From Myxococcales bacterium (lineage in GTDB: Bacteria > Myxococcota > Myxococcia > Myxococcales > Myxococcaceae), in NCBI GenBank assembly GCA_030681895.1, contig JAUXRI010000214.1, forward strand, positions 1-47,037: 47,037 nucleotides of DNA, written 5' to 3'. This document shows, in pieces, positions 1 to 8,152 of this stretch (its first letter is position 1; each line of letters starts with the position of its first letter). Under the pieces are notes generated by a model, which saw only the letters and a list, made by a program, of their open reading frames with translations, ran no database searches and was not told the origin of the DNA. Made by a program: the position numbers and the translations under genes.

Positions 1-1526
1 GGGCGGGTGGTGGCGACGGTGACGTTCGTCTCGGCGCGCGCGGTGTCCGTGCTGACGAACGAGACCTGCACGCGATGGCTCGTCGGGGTCGCGGCCGTCA
101 CGGTGCCGATGGACGCGAAGCGGACCGAGAAGGTCTGCGACGCGCCGGGCACGAGCTGCGCGCCAGCGCTGCCCGCAGTGAAGCGGATGCCGCGCGGGTT
201 GTTCGAGGTCGCCGACGTCCACCCTGCGGGCACGTTCACGGCGGTCGGCGTGCGGAACAGGTTGCCGTCGGCGTTGAGCACCACCACGCTCGTGAGGTTG
301 CCCGTGCCGCCGTTCGAGACGGTGTGCGCGAGCGTCGTCACTCCGGCGCCCGACAGCACCACGTCGGGGTTCACCAGCAGCGAAAGCTCGGCCACCAGCA
401 CCGAGGCGCTGCGCACCGGGTCGCTCGCCACCGTCGCGCCCGAGCCCTCGGTACCCGTAATGAGCGACGTGAACGTGACACGCGTGCCGACGCTGCCCTG
501 AACGCGGTACGTGTACCGGAACGCGGTGGTGGCGTTGACGCTGAGCGAGCTGACGGCCGCCGGCTGCGGCCCCGTGAGCAGGGTGGCGGTGGCGTCGCCG
601 GTCGCGATGAACGTCGGCGGCTGCGGCACCACGGTGGTGACGGTGCTGCCCGTGTTGTTCGTCACCTGCACCAGCAGGGAGACGGTGCCGCCGCTGATGG
701 TGGTGGTGGGCGAGACCGTCACCATCGCGGGGAAGCGGCCGGCGCTCACGTCGAGCGACGTCACGAGCGGCGAGGTGGCCGTGGGGCTCGTCGCCCGCGA
801 GTTGAAGGCGCTGACGCCGATGCTGGTGGCCCGGTACACCCAGGTGAACGTCGCGGTGGAGTCGACGGCGAGGCTGTTGACGGCCGCGGGGGTCGGCCCC
901 GAGACGAGCGCGAAGCCGCCGCTGCCCGTGATCGTCGGCGCGACCGGCACGATGCCCGACTTCGTCTGGGTGCTGCGGTTGGCGATGGCAAGCGTCACCG
1001 TCACCTGCCCGTTCACGGCCACCGAGCGCGGGCTCACGCTGACGGTGGCGCCGAGGGCGTGCCTCGTCCACGTCCTGTTGCCTGTCTCGCCCGGAAACCT
1101 GCCGGTGTTGCAGACGTCGTTGACGCTGGTGCGGTTTCGCCGGAGCGAGTCGGTGGTGACGTCGTTCTGCGCCGAGATGCCGGTGACGCGCATCTCGAAG
1201 ACCGCCGACTGTCCGGGCTGAAGGCCGCCGCCCGCCGCGCAGGTGTTGATGAAGCGATAGGTGATGGTGCGCTCGCGGCGGTCGACGGTCGACGCACGCC
1301 AGCCGACGGGAGCGCCGCCGCCTTCGATGTCGTAGGCGCCGGCGTTGAGGCTCAGGGTGAACTCGTGAATCGGGTCGTTGCTCGCCGCGGCGTTGGCGAC
1401 GGTGAAGAAGAGCGATGACGTCTCATCCATCACCGCGCCGCCGCCAGTGCGGTTGACGGACCAGTCGTTCTGCGCGAGCGCCGGCGTGGCGAGGAGCGCG
1501 ACGAAGAAGAGGAGGAGTGCTCGCAT
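1..1526 (-). CDS. Secreted Ig-like/CARDB-type repeat protein (C-terminus beyond window)
   Basis: At least 508 codons read leftwards from an ATG at 1526 and run off the window without a stop, so the C-terminus is missing. The start is preceded by GAGGGG about 7 nt upstream. The N-terminus (MRALLLFFVALLATPALAQ) is a clear Sec signal peptide with a likely cut after ALAQ. The rest is Thr/Val/Ser-rich with recurring beta-sandwich units: a motif of the form GPxPAAVxSLxVxxTxxFxWxYR occurs at least twice, as in bacterial DUF11/CARDB adhesion-like repeats. It lies 11 bp downstream of the lipoprotein at 1538-2077 and is probably co-transcribed with it. Role unknown; an extracellular structural or adhesive protein is inferred. 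The open frames on the plus strand here are codon shadows. Confidence 0.8.
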   Translation of the reverse strand, partial: MRALLLFFVALLATPALAQNDWSVNRTGGGAVMDETSSLFFTVANAAASNDPIHEFTLSLNAGAYDIEGGGAPVGWRASTVDRRERTITYRFINTCAAGGGLQPGQSAVFEMRVTGISAQNDVTTDSLRRNRTSVNDVCNTGRFPGETGNRTWTRHALGATVSVSPRSVAVNGQVTVTLAIANRSTQTKSGIVPVAPTITGSGGFALVSGPTPAAVNSLAVDSTATFTWVYRATSIGVSAFNSRATSPTATSPLVTSLDVSAGRFPAMVTVSPTTTISGGTVSLLVQVTNNTGSTVTTVVPQPPTFIATGDATATLLTGPQPAAVSSLSVNATTAFRYTYRVQGSVGTRVTFTSLITGTEGSGATVASDPVRSASVLVAELSLLVNPDVVLSGAGVTTLAHTVSNGGTGNLTSVVVLNADGNLFRTPTAVNVPAGWTSATSNNPRGIRFTAGSAGAQLVPGASQTFSVRFASIGTVTAATPTSHRVQVSFVSTDTARAETNVTVATTR

Positions 1527-1537
1527 CGGTCGTCCCC

Positions 1538-2077
1538 TCACGGAGCCAGGGTGAAGGTCGCGGCGGCGTGTTCGACGCCTTCGTCGAGCGTGGTGACGTG
1601 CCAGTCTCCAGCGAGCCCGTGGTCGGTGATGAGGGTCGCAGCCACCGGCAGCGTGAAGCGCAGCGTCTTCGCCCCGTCACCCGAAGCGCGCTCGAGCGTC
1701 TGCACCTGGCGCTCCCAGGCGAAGCCTGCGGGCGCGACGAAGACGACGCCGAGTTCGCGCGCACCGACGGGTCCACCTTCGACGTCGAGCTCGAGCTCCA
1801 CCGACTGCACCTCAGCCAGCGTGGCGGCGCCCAGAGGAAGGAGCCGCGTGCGCACGATGTGGCGCGCAGGCTCGAGCTGCGGCTCGAGGAGGACCTCTTC
1901 GAAGCCGCGAAGGAGCGGTGTCGGGAGGAGGGATGGGTCGGGAGGGACCAGGTTGGTGGGTGCCTGGGGCTCCACCTCCATCACGCCGCCGGGCGGTCCC
2001 TCGAAGATGCGCCCGGTGTCGACGCAGCCCCAGGCGAGCAGGACGAGGAGCAGCATGAGCAGACGAACTGCGGGCAT
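1538..2077 (-). CDS. Putative lipoprotein of unknown function
   Basis: 179 aa. It starts with a short hydrophobic signal (MPAVRLLMLLLVLLAWGC) ending in a Cys that fits a loose lipobox (A-W-G-C), so outer-membrane lipoprotein is inferred. A GGAG sits about 5 nt before the ATG. The mature part opens with a Pro-rich stretch and continues as a beta-rich domain with no motif I recognise. Its stop lies 11 bp before the start of the large secreted repeat protein, so the two probably form one transcription unit, perhaps anchor plus surface partner. No family assigned. Confidence 0.7.
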   Translation of the reverse strand: MPAVRLLMLLLVLLAWGCVDTGRIFEGPPGGVMEVEPQAPTNLVPPDPSLLPTPLLRGFEEVLLEPQLEPARHIVRTRLLPLGAATLAEVQSVELELDVEGGPVGARELGVVFVAPAGFAWERQVQTLERASGDGAKTLRFTLPVAATLITDHGLAGDWHVTTLDEGVEHAAATFTLAP

Positions 2078-2243
2078 CGGGACTCCGATCGGCGACGGCC
2101 CGAGGACTGTAGCGGTGTTCTCTGCGCGAGCGACTCGTTCGCCTGATGTAGGCGTCGTTCTGCTCGGGCTGTAGTCGCCGCGGATGTGGGGTCGCCCCGC
2201 ACTCGGCGACTCGCCGCTTTTCGTCCTGAGTTCTCGTCGTGCT

Positions 2244-2329
2244 GATCAGGCTCGGCGCCGTCTGAGTCGGAGGATCAGGCTCGGCGCCGTCTGAGTCGGA
2301 AGATCAGCTCGGCGCCGTCTGAGTTGAGC
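2244..2329. repeat. Three tandem 29-bp intergenic repeats
   Basis: Copies start at 2244, 2273 and 2302. Copies 1 and 2 differ only in the last base; copy 3 lacks one G and decays at its end. Each contains the palindromic core CGGCGCCG flanked by TCAG and CTGA, so each can form an imperfect hairpin. The array begins directly after the stop of the hydroxylase gene (reading on the minus strand). The opposite-strand core GACTCAGACGGCGCCG recurs at 39746-39772. There are no unique spacers, so this is not a CRISPR. A REP-like or terminator-like element is inferred. Confidence 0.75.
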
Positions 2330-2941
2330 TCACGCGGCGACGCGCAGGTCCGGCCGCTTCGTCGCTGCCGCCTTCAATTGCTTCCGCACGTCCCACACTT
2401 CTTTGAGCCCATCGATCGCGCGGCCGAGCAGGCCCTTCTTCTGCGACGCTGGAGCGTGCTCCTCACCCGGGCCACGCGCGCCGTACTCGTAGATCTTCCT
2501 CGTGCCCATGATGTGGTCGAACCACGGGTGGGTGACGCACCAGTTCGCGTTCTGGTCCTTCCCCATGTGGTGATCGTAGTGCCACGGCATGTGCTGCTTC
2601 GCCCACTGGTGGTCGAGGTGCGACTTCTTGTGGAGCACGTAGTACCGGTACATGCGGTACCAGACGGTGCCGGTGAAGAACGGCGCCACTGGGAACACCG
2701 GCAGCATCGCCACCGCGCCGAGCGACAACGCGAGCGCCTCTTTCCCCTGCGGCGACCACGTGAGCACGCTCTTCACGTACTGCGCGTCGAACATGTCGTT
2801 CTTGCGCGACTCGCGGTGGTGCTCGTGCCAGTGAAAGGCCCAGAAGCTCTTCTTGTTCTTGCCCAGCCCATGCAGCCAATACTTGTGAATCAGCCACTCG
2901 CCTGCGTTCGACGCCGCCAGGGCCACCGGAATGCCAATCAT
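2330..2941 (-). CDS. Fatty acid hydroxylase/sterol desaturase superfamily-like membrane protein
   Basis: 203 aa from the ATG at 2941, chosen because AGAGGAG lies 7 nt upstream; a longer frame from 2992 would overlap tetR. The His clusters of the non-heme diiron hydroxylase superfamily are visible: H19/H24, the FHWHEHH cluster (H37, H39, H41, H42), H104/H108/H111/H117 and the HYDHH cluster (H121, H124, H125). A hydrophobic segment spans about residues 69-93. Family members insert oxygen into, or desaturate, lipid acyl chains at the membrane; the substrate cannot be read from sequence. The divergent TetR gene 35 bp away is the likely regulator. Confidence 0.7.
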   Translation of the reverse strand: MIGIPVALAASNAGEWLIHKYWLHGLGKNKKSFWAFHWHEHHRESRKNDMFDAQYVKSVLTWSPQGKEALALSLGAVAMLPVFPVAPFFTGTVWYRMYRYYVLHKKSHLDHQWAKQHMPWHYDHHMGKDQNANWCVTHPWFDHIMGTRKIYEYGARGPGEEHAPASQKKGLLGRAIDGLKEVWDVRKQLKAAATKRPDLRVAA

Positions 2942-2976
2942 CTGCGGGCTCCTCTCTGTGTGTTGGGAGAAGAATA

Positions 2977-3669
2977 ATGACCAAACGGTCACGACAAAAC
3001 AAGCCCCCCGCGAAGAAAAAGACGGCCCTCGAGGCCGAGGTGCGTCGGCCGGGGCCCGTCGGCGGGGTGCGCGACACGAACCGCAAGGAGAAGGCCGCGA
3101 CGATTAAGGACGCAGCGCTCCACCTGTTCCTGGAACGCGGCATCGACGCGGTGAGCGTCGACGACATCATGAGCCGCGCCGGCATGGCGAAGGGCGGCTT
3201 CTATCGGTACTTCGAGACGCAGACGGCGCTGGTGGCCGAGATCATCGAAGGCGCGCGGAAGTTGATGACCGAGGCGCTCGAGACCTGCAGCGTCGACCTC
3301 CGCACGGCCTCGACGCGTGACGCGCAGTTCGCCGCGTACCGCAAAGTCGGCGACGTGGTGGCGACGTTGCTGATGGAGCACCCCGGCGAGGTGCGGCTCT
3401 ACCTGCAGGAGTGCCGCGCTCCCGACAACGGCCCGCGCGGCCCCATCGTCGAGCTCTCACGCACCGTCTCGAAGTACGCCATCAGCATCACGGCGCAGGC
3501 GCAGGGCCACGGCATCTTGAAGCCGATTCCGGTGCCGGTGAGCGCGCTGACGGTCGTGGGCGCTTCCGAACGACTGCTGCTCGCGGTGCTCCAGGAAGAG
3601 GACGTCGGCAACCCGCTCGAAGTTCCAGAGGCGCTCGCGACGCTGATCCTCGACGGGCTCAAGGCGTGA
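2977..3669 (+). CDS. TetR/AcrR-family transcriptional regulator
   Basis: 230 aa; ATG preceded by GGGAGAAG. A basic extension of about 35 residues precedes the TetR_N helix-turn-helix at roughly residues 40-87, where the recognition-helix motif AGMAKGGFYRYF is clear. The C-terminal ligand domain is helical and unassigned. TetR proteins usually repress a neighbour and themselves until a ligand binds. Here the divergent hydroxylase and the palindrome over its own start suggest control of lipid modification together with autoregulation (inference). Confidence 0.88.
   Translation: MTKRSRQNKPPAKKKTALEAEVRRPGPVGGVRDTNRKEKAATIKDAALHLFLERGIDAVSVDDIMSRAGMAKGGFYRYFETQTALVAEIIEGARKLMTEALETCSVDLRTASTRDAQFAAYRKVGDVVATLLMEHPGEVRLYLQECRAPDNGPRGPIVELSRTVSKYAISITAQAQGHGILKPIPVPVSALTVVGASERLLLAVLQEEDVGNPLEVPEALATLILDGLKA
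2978..2991. promoter_or_regulatory. Candidate TetR operator overlapping the tetR start codon
   Basis: TGACCAAACGGTCA is an inverted repeat with 5-bp arms TGACC/GGTCA and a 4-bp centre, typical in size for TetR-family operators. It starts inside the ATG (2977-2979) of the regulator and lies about 37 bp upstream of the divergent hydroxylase start, a position suited to control both genes. Functional assignment is inferred. Confidence 0.45.
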
Positions 3670-3672
3670 ATC

Positions 3673-3684
3673 CGGGCACGCCCG
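3673..3684 (+). terminator. Short GC hairpin after tetR
   Basis: CGGGC-AC-GCCCG lies 3 bp after the tetR stop. There is no following T-run, and the true stem would be shortened by the 2-nt loop. A weak candidate transcript end only. Confidence 0.2.
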
Positions 3685-3739
3685 TTCGAGCAGGCTTCGG
3701 GCGGTGACGGCCAGTCGGCGGTAGGGTTGATGCCACACC

Positions 3740-4882
3740 GTGAAGCCGCGCGACGACACACTTTCTCTGTGGGCGCTCGTCATCAGCCTCGGGCTGCATG
3801 GCGTGGCGGCGCTCGTCATCGCGTTCAGGCCCGACCACGTTCCACCGAGCTCGAGCAGCACCGGCATGACATTGGTGGAGATGACCATCGAGGAGCCGAA
3901 GCCTCCCGTCGTCGAGCCGCCACAGCCTCCCGAGCCGCCGGTCTCGCCACGCGCCGAGAAACGCACGCCTAAGGTGGTCCCGAAAGACACGACGCCTGAG
4001 CCCGCGCCGACGCTCCAGAACGATCGGCCGCAGGTCGACGTCGCCGCCACCGAGCCGCTCCGTGCGCCGACGCCCGCGCGCCCGCTCCTCATTCCCGGCG
4101 GGGCCTTCGCGCTCACCCTCGACGCCGGTGTCTTCGAGCCTGAAGACGAGCCACGCGGCCTGCACGCACCGTCGGTTCCGCAAGATCTCGTCGGCGAGCT
4201 CACGAAGGAGACCATCGGCCGGGGCAAGGTCGATCGCGGCCTCGTGCACCCGTATTACGTGACGCTCGGGAAGGCGCTCATCAAGAACTGGGACGCCGAC
4301 CGCGCCGTCTCGAAGAAGGGCCTCGCGGGCTTCGGTGAGCAGTTCGTGCAGAACTCGAAGGTGTTCAACGAGATCTGGCTCGACCGCGCAGCGCAGTTCG
4401 GCGCGACGGGAGCTCCGATGGATGCGCCCGTCTCGAACGACAACGCGTCACGCAAGACGGCCACGGTGACGAACAACATTCAGGGCATCGGCGGCGTCGA
4501 TCTCGAGGCGAGGAAAGAGGTCTCGCGTCAGATGCGGGAGCAGTTCAAGGCCACCCGCCGCGCCACCATTCGGGTCACCCAGAACACCGACGGCCGCCTC
4601 GTGAAGGTCGAGCTCGTCGCGCCCTCGAACGACTCCGCGGTCGACAAAGAGGCGATCGCCGACGTGCGCGCCGCCGCCGAGAAGTTGCCGCCGCCGCCCG
4701 CCGAAGCGCTCGAGGGCCGCACCGAGCTGATCAGCACCTGGGCCTTCGAGCTCGTCGTCAGCATCTCGCCGCCCATCCCCACCTTCACCTTCGAGTTCGA
4801 CGAGGCGCTCGGCTTCATCGACGCGCGGCTTCCCCTCGACCGGCGCATCTACAAGAAGGTCCGCCTCGTCTCAGTGGACTGA
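3740..4882 (+). CDS. TonB-family energy-transducer-like protein
   Basis: 380 aa from a GTG start; no better start gives the N-terminal anchor. Residues about 8-29 form one membrane segment (LWALVISLGLHGVAALVIAF), followed by a Pro/Glu/Lys-rich periplasmic spacer (PPVVEPPQPPEPP, about 50-90) as in TonB. The C-terminal part (about 270-330) reads as a TonB_C-like fold, with RATIRVTQNTDGRLVKVELV and a following LPPPP. TonB proteins pass proton-motive energy to outer-membrane receptors. No exbB/exbD is adjacent, and the middle of the protein is longer than classical TonB, so an adventurous-gliding or other TonB-like role is also possible. Confidence 0.7.
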   Translation: MKPRDDTLSLWALVISLGLHGVAALVIAFRPDHVPPSSSSTGMTLVEMTIEEPKPPVVEPPQPPEPPVSPRAEKRTPKVVPKDTTPEPAPTLQNDRPQVDVAATEPLRAPTPARPLLIPGGAFALTLDAGVFEPEDEPRGLHAPSVPQDLVGELTKETIGRGKVDRGLVHPYYVTLGKALIKNWDADRAVSKKGLAGFGEQFVQNSKVFNEIWLDRAAQFGATGAPMDAPVSNDNASRKTATVTNNIQGIGGVDLEARKEVSRQMREQFKATRRATIRVTQNTDGRLVKVELVAPSNDSAVDKEAIADVRAAAEKLPPPPAEALEGRTELISTWAFELVVSISPPIPTFTFEFDEALGFIDARLPLDRRIYKKVRLVSVD

Positions 4883-4889
4883 CCCTTTC

Positions 4890-5339
4890 ATGGCCGACAA
4901 ACGACGTTTCGATCTCTTCGCCGAGCTGCTCGTCACCCACTTCCCCGAGGTGACGCGCGTGTTCGACGTGGCCGGTGGCATGGGGAAGCTGAACGAGGCG
5001 CTCGTCGCGCGGGGGCGCTCCTGTCTGACCTTCGACCGCCGGCACAAACACCTGCCCGTCGAGTACGCCGAGCGCGAGTTCACCCTCGACGAGCCGTGCA
5101 CGGCCGACGCGGTGGTGGGCATGCACGCCGACGGCGCCACGCGGGTGATCATCGAATACGCGGCGAAACACGGCCTGCCGTTCGCCGTGGTGCCCTGCTG
5201 CTCCGACAACTCGATGCCGTACAAGCCGTGGATGCGGCACCTGGCCGAGCTCGGCACCTCGCTGGGAATGACCGTCGACGAGGTGACGCTCCCGATGGAA
5301 GGGCGAGCCCGGGTCATCATCGGCCGGCGCGGAGCTTGA
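4890..5339 (+). CDS. Small SAM-methyltransferase-like protein
   Basis: 149 aa, starting 7 bp after the TonB-like gene. VFDVAGGMGKLNEAL (about 25-39) resembles the glycine-rich SAM-binding motif I. VGMHADGATRVIIEYA and VVPCCSDNSMPY recall the Methyltransf_32/METTL25 group, where an HxCGDLT-like segment and a VPCC segment are conserved. It is shorter than a full Rossmann methyltransferase (about 200+ aa), so it may be a minimal or degenerate form. Substrate unknown. Family assignment is a judgement from motifs only. Confidence 0.55.
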   Translation: MADKRRFDLFAELLVTHFPEVTRVFDVAGGMGKLNEALVARGRSCLTFDRRHKHLPVEYAEREFTLDEPCTADAVVGMHADGATRVIIEYAAKHGLPFAVVPCCSDNSMPYKPWMRHLAELGTSLGMTVDEVTLPMEGRARVIIGRRGA

Positions 5340-5371
5340 CCTCCATCGACTCCGTGGTTGGGTCCGCCGCC

Positions 5372-5860
5372 ATGCGCAACGTGCTTCGAGTCTGCGGCGT
5401 GGCCCTCGCCATCGCCGCGTGCGGGCCCACCGAGATGACGGGCACCGATGGCGGGCGGGCGGGCGGTGCAGGCGGCGGCTCGTCGATGGATGCCGGGGCC
5501 TCTGGTGGTGGCAGCGCAGGCGGGTCGGCGGGTGGAGCGGCTGGCGGCTCGGCCGGTGGCAGCGCGCAGGTCAGCTTCATGTCGCAGGTCGCACCGATTC
5601 TGGCGGCGAGGTGCGGCACCTGCCACGCGACAGGCACCACCGCCGAGGCCGACGCCTTCGTTCGTGGCACCAGCTCGTGCGGTGGCCCACGAATCGTGGC
5701 CAGCAGCGCGATGACGAGCCTGCTCTTTCAGAAAATCTCAGGGACGCAGCTGTGCGGCGCGCAGATGCCGCTGGGATGCACGCCCGGCACCAGCTGCCTC
5801 CCGGCGGTGCAGCTCGAGCTGATTCGCGACTGGCTCAACGCCGGCGCACCCAACAACTGA
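5372..5860 (+). CDS. Lipoprotein with a c-type cytochrome CxxCH motif
   Basis: 162 aa from the ATG at 5372, which begins a signal peptide ending AIAAC (lipobox Cys17). A Gly/Ala/Ser linker (about 27-65) leads to a small domain with the heme-attachment motif CGTCH (81-85) and a possible distal ligand Met132 in QMPLG. Extra Cys pairs (103, 128, 136, 142) suggest disulfides. The context APILAARCGTCH is typical of single-heme cytochrome domains in surface proteins. Periplasmic or outer-membrane electron transfer, or a structural heme, is inferred. Confidence 0.7.
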   Translation: MRNVLRVCGVALAIAACGPTEMTGTDGGRAGGAGGGSSMDAGASGGGSAGGSAGGAAGGSAGGSAQVSFMSQVAPILAARCGTCHATGTTAEADAFVRGTSSCGGPRIVASSAMTSLLFQKISGTQLCGAQMPLGCTPGTSCLPAVQLELIRDWLNAGAPNN

Positions 5861-5941
5861 GTTCCAGTGGCGTCACCTCGGCGTCTCGGGGCGAAAGCGC
5901 TACAGCCCATCTGGTGGTTTGTGGGTAGGGTTCACCCTTCG

Positions 5942-8146
5942 ATGCGCCCGGTCATCACCGTCTTCCTCCTGTTCTCGGCGACAGCCTTCGGGGCCATCTA
6001 CGAGGCTGTCGTCGACGCGGACGACGAAGAAGACATCTTCGCGATGGTGCAGCGAGGCGACATCTCACAGGACACCGGCGACACCCTGCTCGAGCTGCTG
6101 CGGGAAGGCGTCGACCTCAACTCCGCGCCGCGCGAGAAGCTCTACGACCTGCCCGGCCTCACCTACGACGACGTCGACAAGCTCATCCTCTACCGCAAGC
6201 AGAAGGGCCGCATCGAAGACCCGGCGGAGCTCGTCGGCGCCGAGGTGCTCACGGCCGAGCAGCTCATCGGCATCGCCGTCTACATCACGCTCGACCCTGC
6301 GAAGGAGAAGCTGCCGGTCAGCGGGAAGTTCCGCCTGCTCTCGCAATACACGGCGTCCGACACGCTCGCGCCGCCTGCGCTCTTCGCCGCACGGCTGAAA
6401 GGGCCGCTCGACCTCTCGCTCGGCGCGATGCTCGTCACCAGCCGGCTCGACCCGACGCAGCCGCGCTTCAACCAGACGCTCCAGGGCCTGGCGACCGAGG
6501 GCTACAAGTACCGCATCGACGCGCCGCGCTTGTTCCTGCAATGGCTCAACGGCAACCGCCGCGTCATCGTCGGCACCTTCACCATCGGCTTCGGCGAGCG
6601 CCTCACCCTCGACAACACCCGTCGCACGACGCCGCGCGGCCTGTACCTCACCGACGACTTCCGGCGCTCGCAGGACCTCTCGACCATCTGCCGCACCAGC
6701 GTCGACACCGGCGCCACGCCGCCTCCCGAGTGTCAGACTGACGGCCGCTACGTCACCGCCGACTACTCGACCCGCGACGTGTTCCGCGGCGTCGCAGGGA
6801 GCATCGAGAACCTCGACCTCGGCGACCAACGCTCGCTCTCGCTGTACGGCTTCCTCTCGTACCAGTCGCGCAGCGTGTACCAGTACGATCTCTACGATCG
6901 CAGCCGCTGCCTCGACCCTTCGTCGCCCGACGCCGACTGCAGCGCGCCGCGCATCTCGATTCTGACGCCGGCCGACCCGACCAACTCGTGGCGCACGCGC
7001 TACGCCACGTTGCCTGGCTTCTTCGACGAGCTTTCCGCCGGAGGACACGTCGACTTCAAGCCGAGCTACGCGCTCCGGTTCGGCCTGACCGGCTACGGCG
7101 CGGTGCCCTTCTTCAACACCGCGCCGCCCGGGAGCGCCGTGCAGCCCGACTTCCAGGACACTTCGCGCTACCCCAACGGAGGAGCCTACGGCGCCATCGG
7201 GCTCGACGCGCAGGCCGTCGTCGGCGCCGTCAATCTGCACCTCGAGGTCGCGCGCAGCTTCGACAAGGCCGTCAACAACCAGGGTGGCGGGTTTGGCGTC
7301 GTTCAGCGCTCCACGTACTCGCCGAAGGGCCACGAGCTCGAGGTGGTGCTGCGGTACTACGACAACCGCTTCTTGAACCCCTACGCCCGGCCCTTCTCGG
7401 GGCCCGACGAGGACGCGGGCCAGCGCGCACGCAACGAGCTCGGCGGCCGTGTGCGCTACTTCGGCAAGTTCAGCCGCGACTGGCAGTTCCGCGCGACGGC
7501 CGACCTGTGGACCCTGCCCTTCACCGGGCGAACGGGCCGCGCGGGCACGATGAACCTGCTGGTCCTCACCCGCGTCGACTTCACCGGGTTCTCCATCATC
7601 AAGCCCAGCATCTGGTTCAGGCTCAGCGATCGAAACCTCGGCATCAGCGAGCGCGGCGTGTGCCAGCAGACCGACGTCGCCGCGGGCATGCCCGAGTTCG
7701 TCAACACGCCCGACGACTTCGACGGTGACGTCACGTACTTCACCTGTGACTCCTACCGCATCGTCGAGCGCGTCGACTTCCGGCCCCTCGGCAAGCTCTT
7801 GAGCTTCAGCGAACAGGCCTCGTTCTCGTGGAGAGACGACATCTCGACCGCCTACAACGACAAGTTCCGCAACGACGTGCAGGCCTGGTTCGAGGCGCGC
7901 AGCCAGCCCCTCGACTGGCTCTCGCTGCGGCTGCGCTCCCGTCTTCGCATGGAGGGCATCGACAGCCCCACCAGCTACGAAGACTCGTTGTGGACCTACT
8001 TCGAAGCGGCGTGGCTGCCCTTCAAGGGCACGCGGCTCGCGGCGCGCTACGATCTCTTCGTCTGGCTCGACCAACGCGCCTCGACCTTGCGCCGACAGCC
8101 CTCTCCCGAGCATCGTTTCCTGGTCGACCTTCGCACCAGCTTCTAA
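5942..8146 (+). CDS. Helix-hairpin-helix (ComEA-like) protein with a long beta-rich, barrel-like C-terminus
   Basis: 734 aa from the ATG at 5942, which begins a signal peptide (MRPVITVFLLFSATAFGA); the longer frame from 5867 has no such start. Residues about 57-112 match the ComEA-type HhH fold: VDLNSAPREKLYDLPGL, then LILYRKQKGRI and an AELVGAEVL segment. HhH motifs bind the DNA backbone non-specifically. The remaining 600 residues are aromatic-rich alternating beta strands ending in a terminal Phe (RFLVDLRTSF), as expected for an outer-membrane barrel. The next gene, a secreted nuclease, begins 6 bp later. A DNA-binding outer-membrane component is inferred. Confidence 0.65.
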   Translation: MRPVITVFLLFSATAFGAIYEAVVDADDEEDIFAMVQRGDISQDTGDTLLELLREGVDLNSAPREKLYDLPGLTYDDVDKLILYRKQKGRIEDPAELVGAEVLTAEQLIGIAVYITLDPAKEKLPVSGKFRLLSQYTASDTLAPPALFAARLKGPLDLSLGAMLVTSRLDPTQPRFNQTLQGLATEGYKYRIDAPRLFLQWLNGNRRVIVGTFTIGFGERLTLDNTRRTTPRGLYLTDDFRRSQDLSTICRTSVDTGATPPPECQTDGRYVTADYSTRDVFRGVAGSIENLDLGDQRSLSLYGFLSYQSRSVYQYDLYDRSRCLDPSSPDADCSAPRISILTPADPTNSWRTRYATLPGFFDELSAGGHVDFKPSYALRFGLTGYGAVPFFNTAPPGSAVQPDFQDTSRYPNGGAYGAIGLDAQAVVGAVNLHLEVARSFDKAVNNQGGGFGVVQRSTYSPKGHELEVVLRYYDNRFLNPYARPFSGPDEDAGQRARNELGGRVRYFGKFSRDWQFRATADLWTLPFTGRTGRAGTMNLLVLTRVDFTGFSIIKPSIWFRLSDRNLGISERGVCQQTDVAAGMPEFVNTPDDFDGDVTYFTCDSYRIVERVDFRPLGKLLSFSEQASFSWRDDISTAYNDKFRNDVQAWFEARSQPLDWLSLRLRSRLRMEGIDSPTSYEDSLWTYFEAAWLPFKGTRLAARYDLFVWLDQRASTLRRQPSPEHRFLVDLRTSF

Positions 8147-8152
8147 ACGACC

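Noticed and set aside
75..1418. A 447-codon plus-strand frame rich in Arg/Gly
   Set aside because: Opposite to the secreted Ig-like protein, which has a signal peptide, ribosome site and repeat structure.
2244..2329. CRISPR array
   Set aside because: Repeats are directly adjacent, with no spacers, and no cas genes are present.
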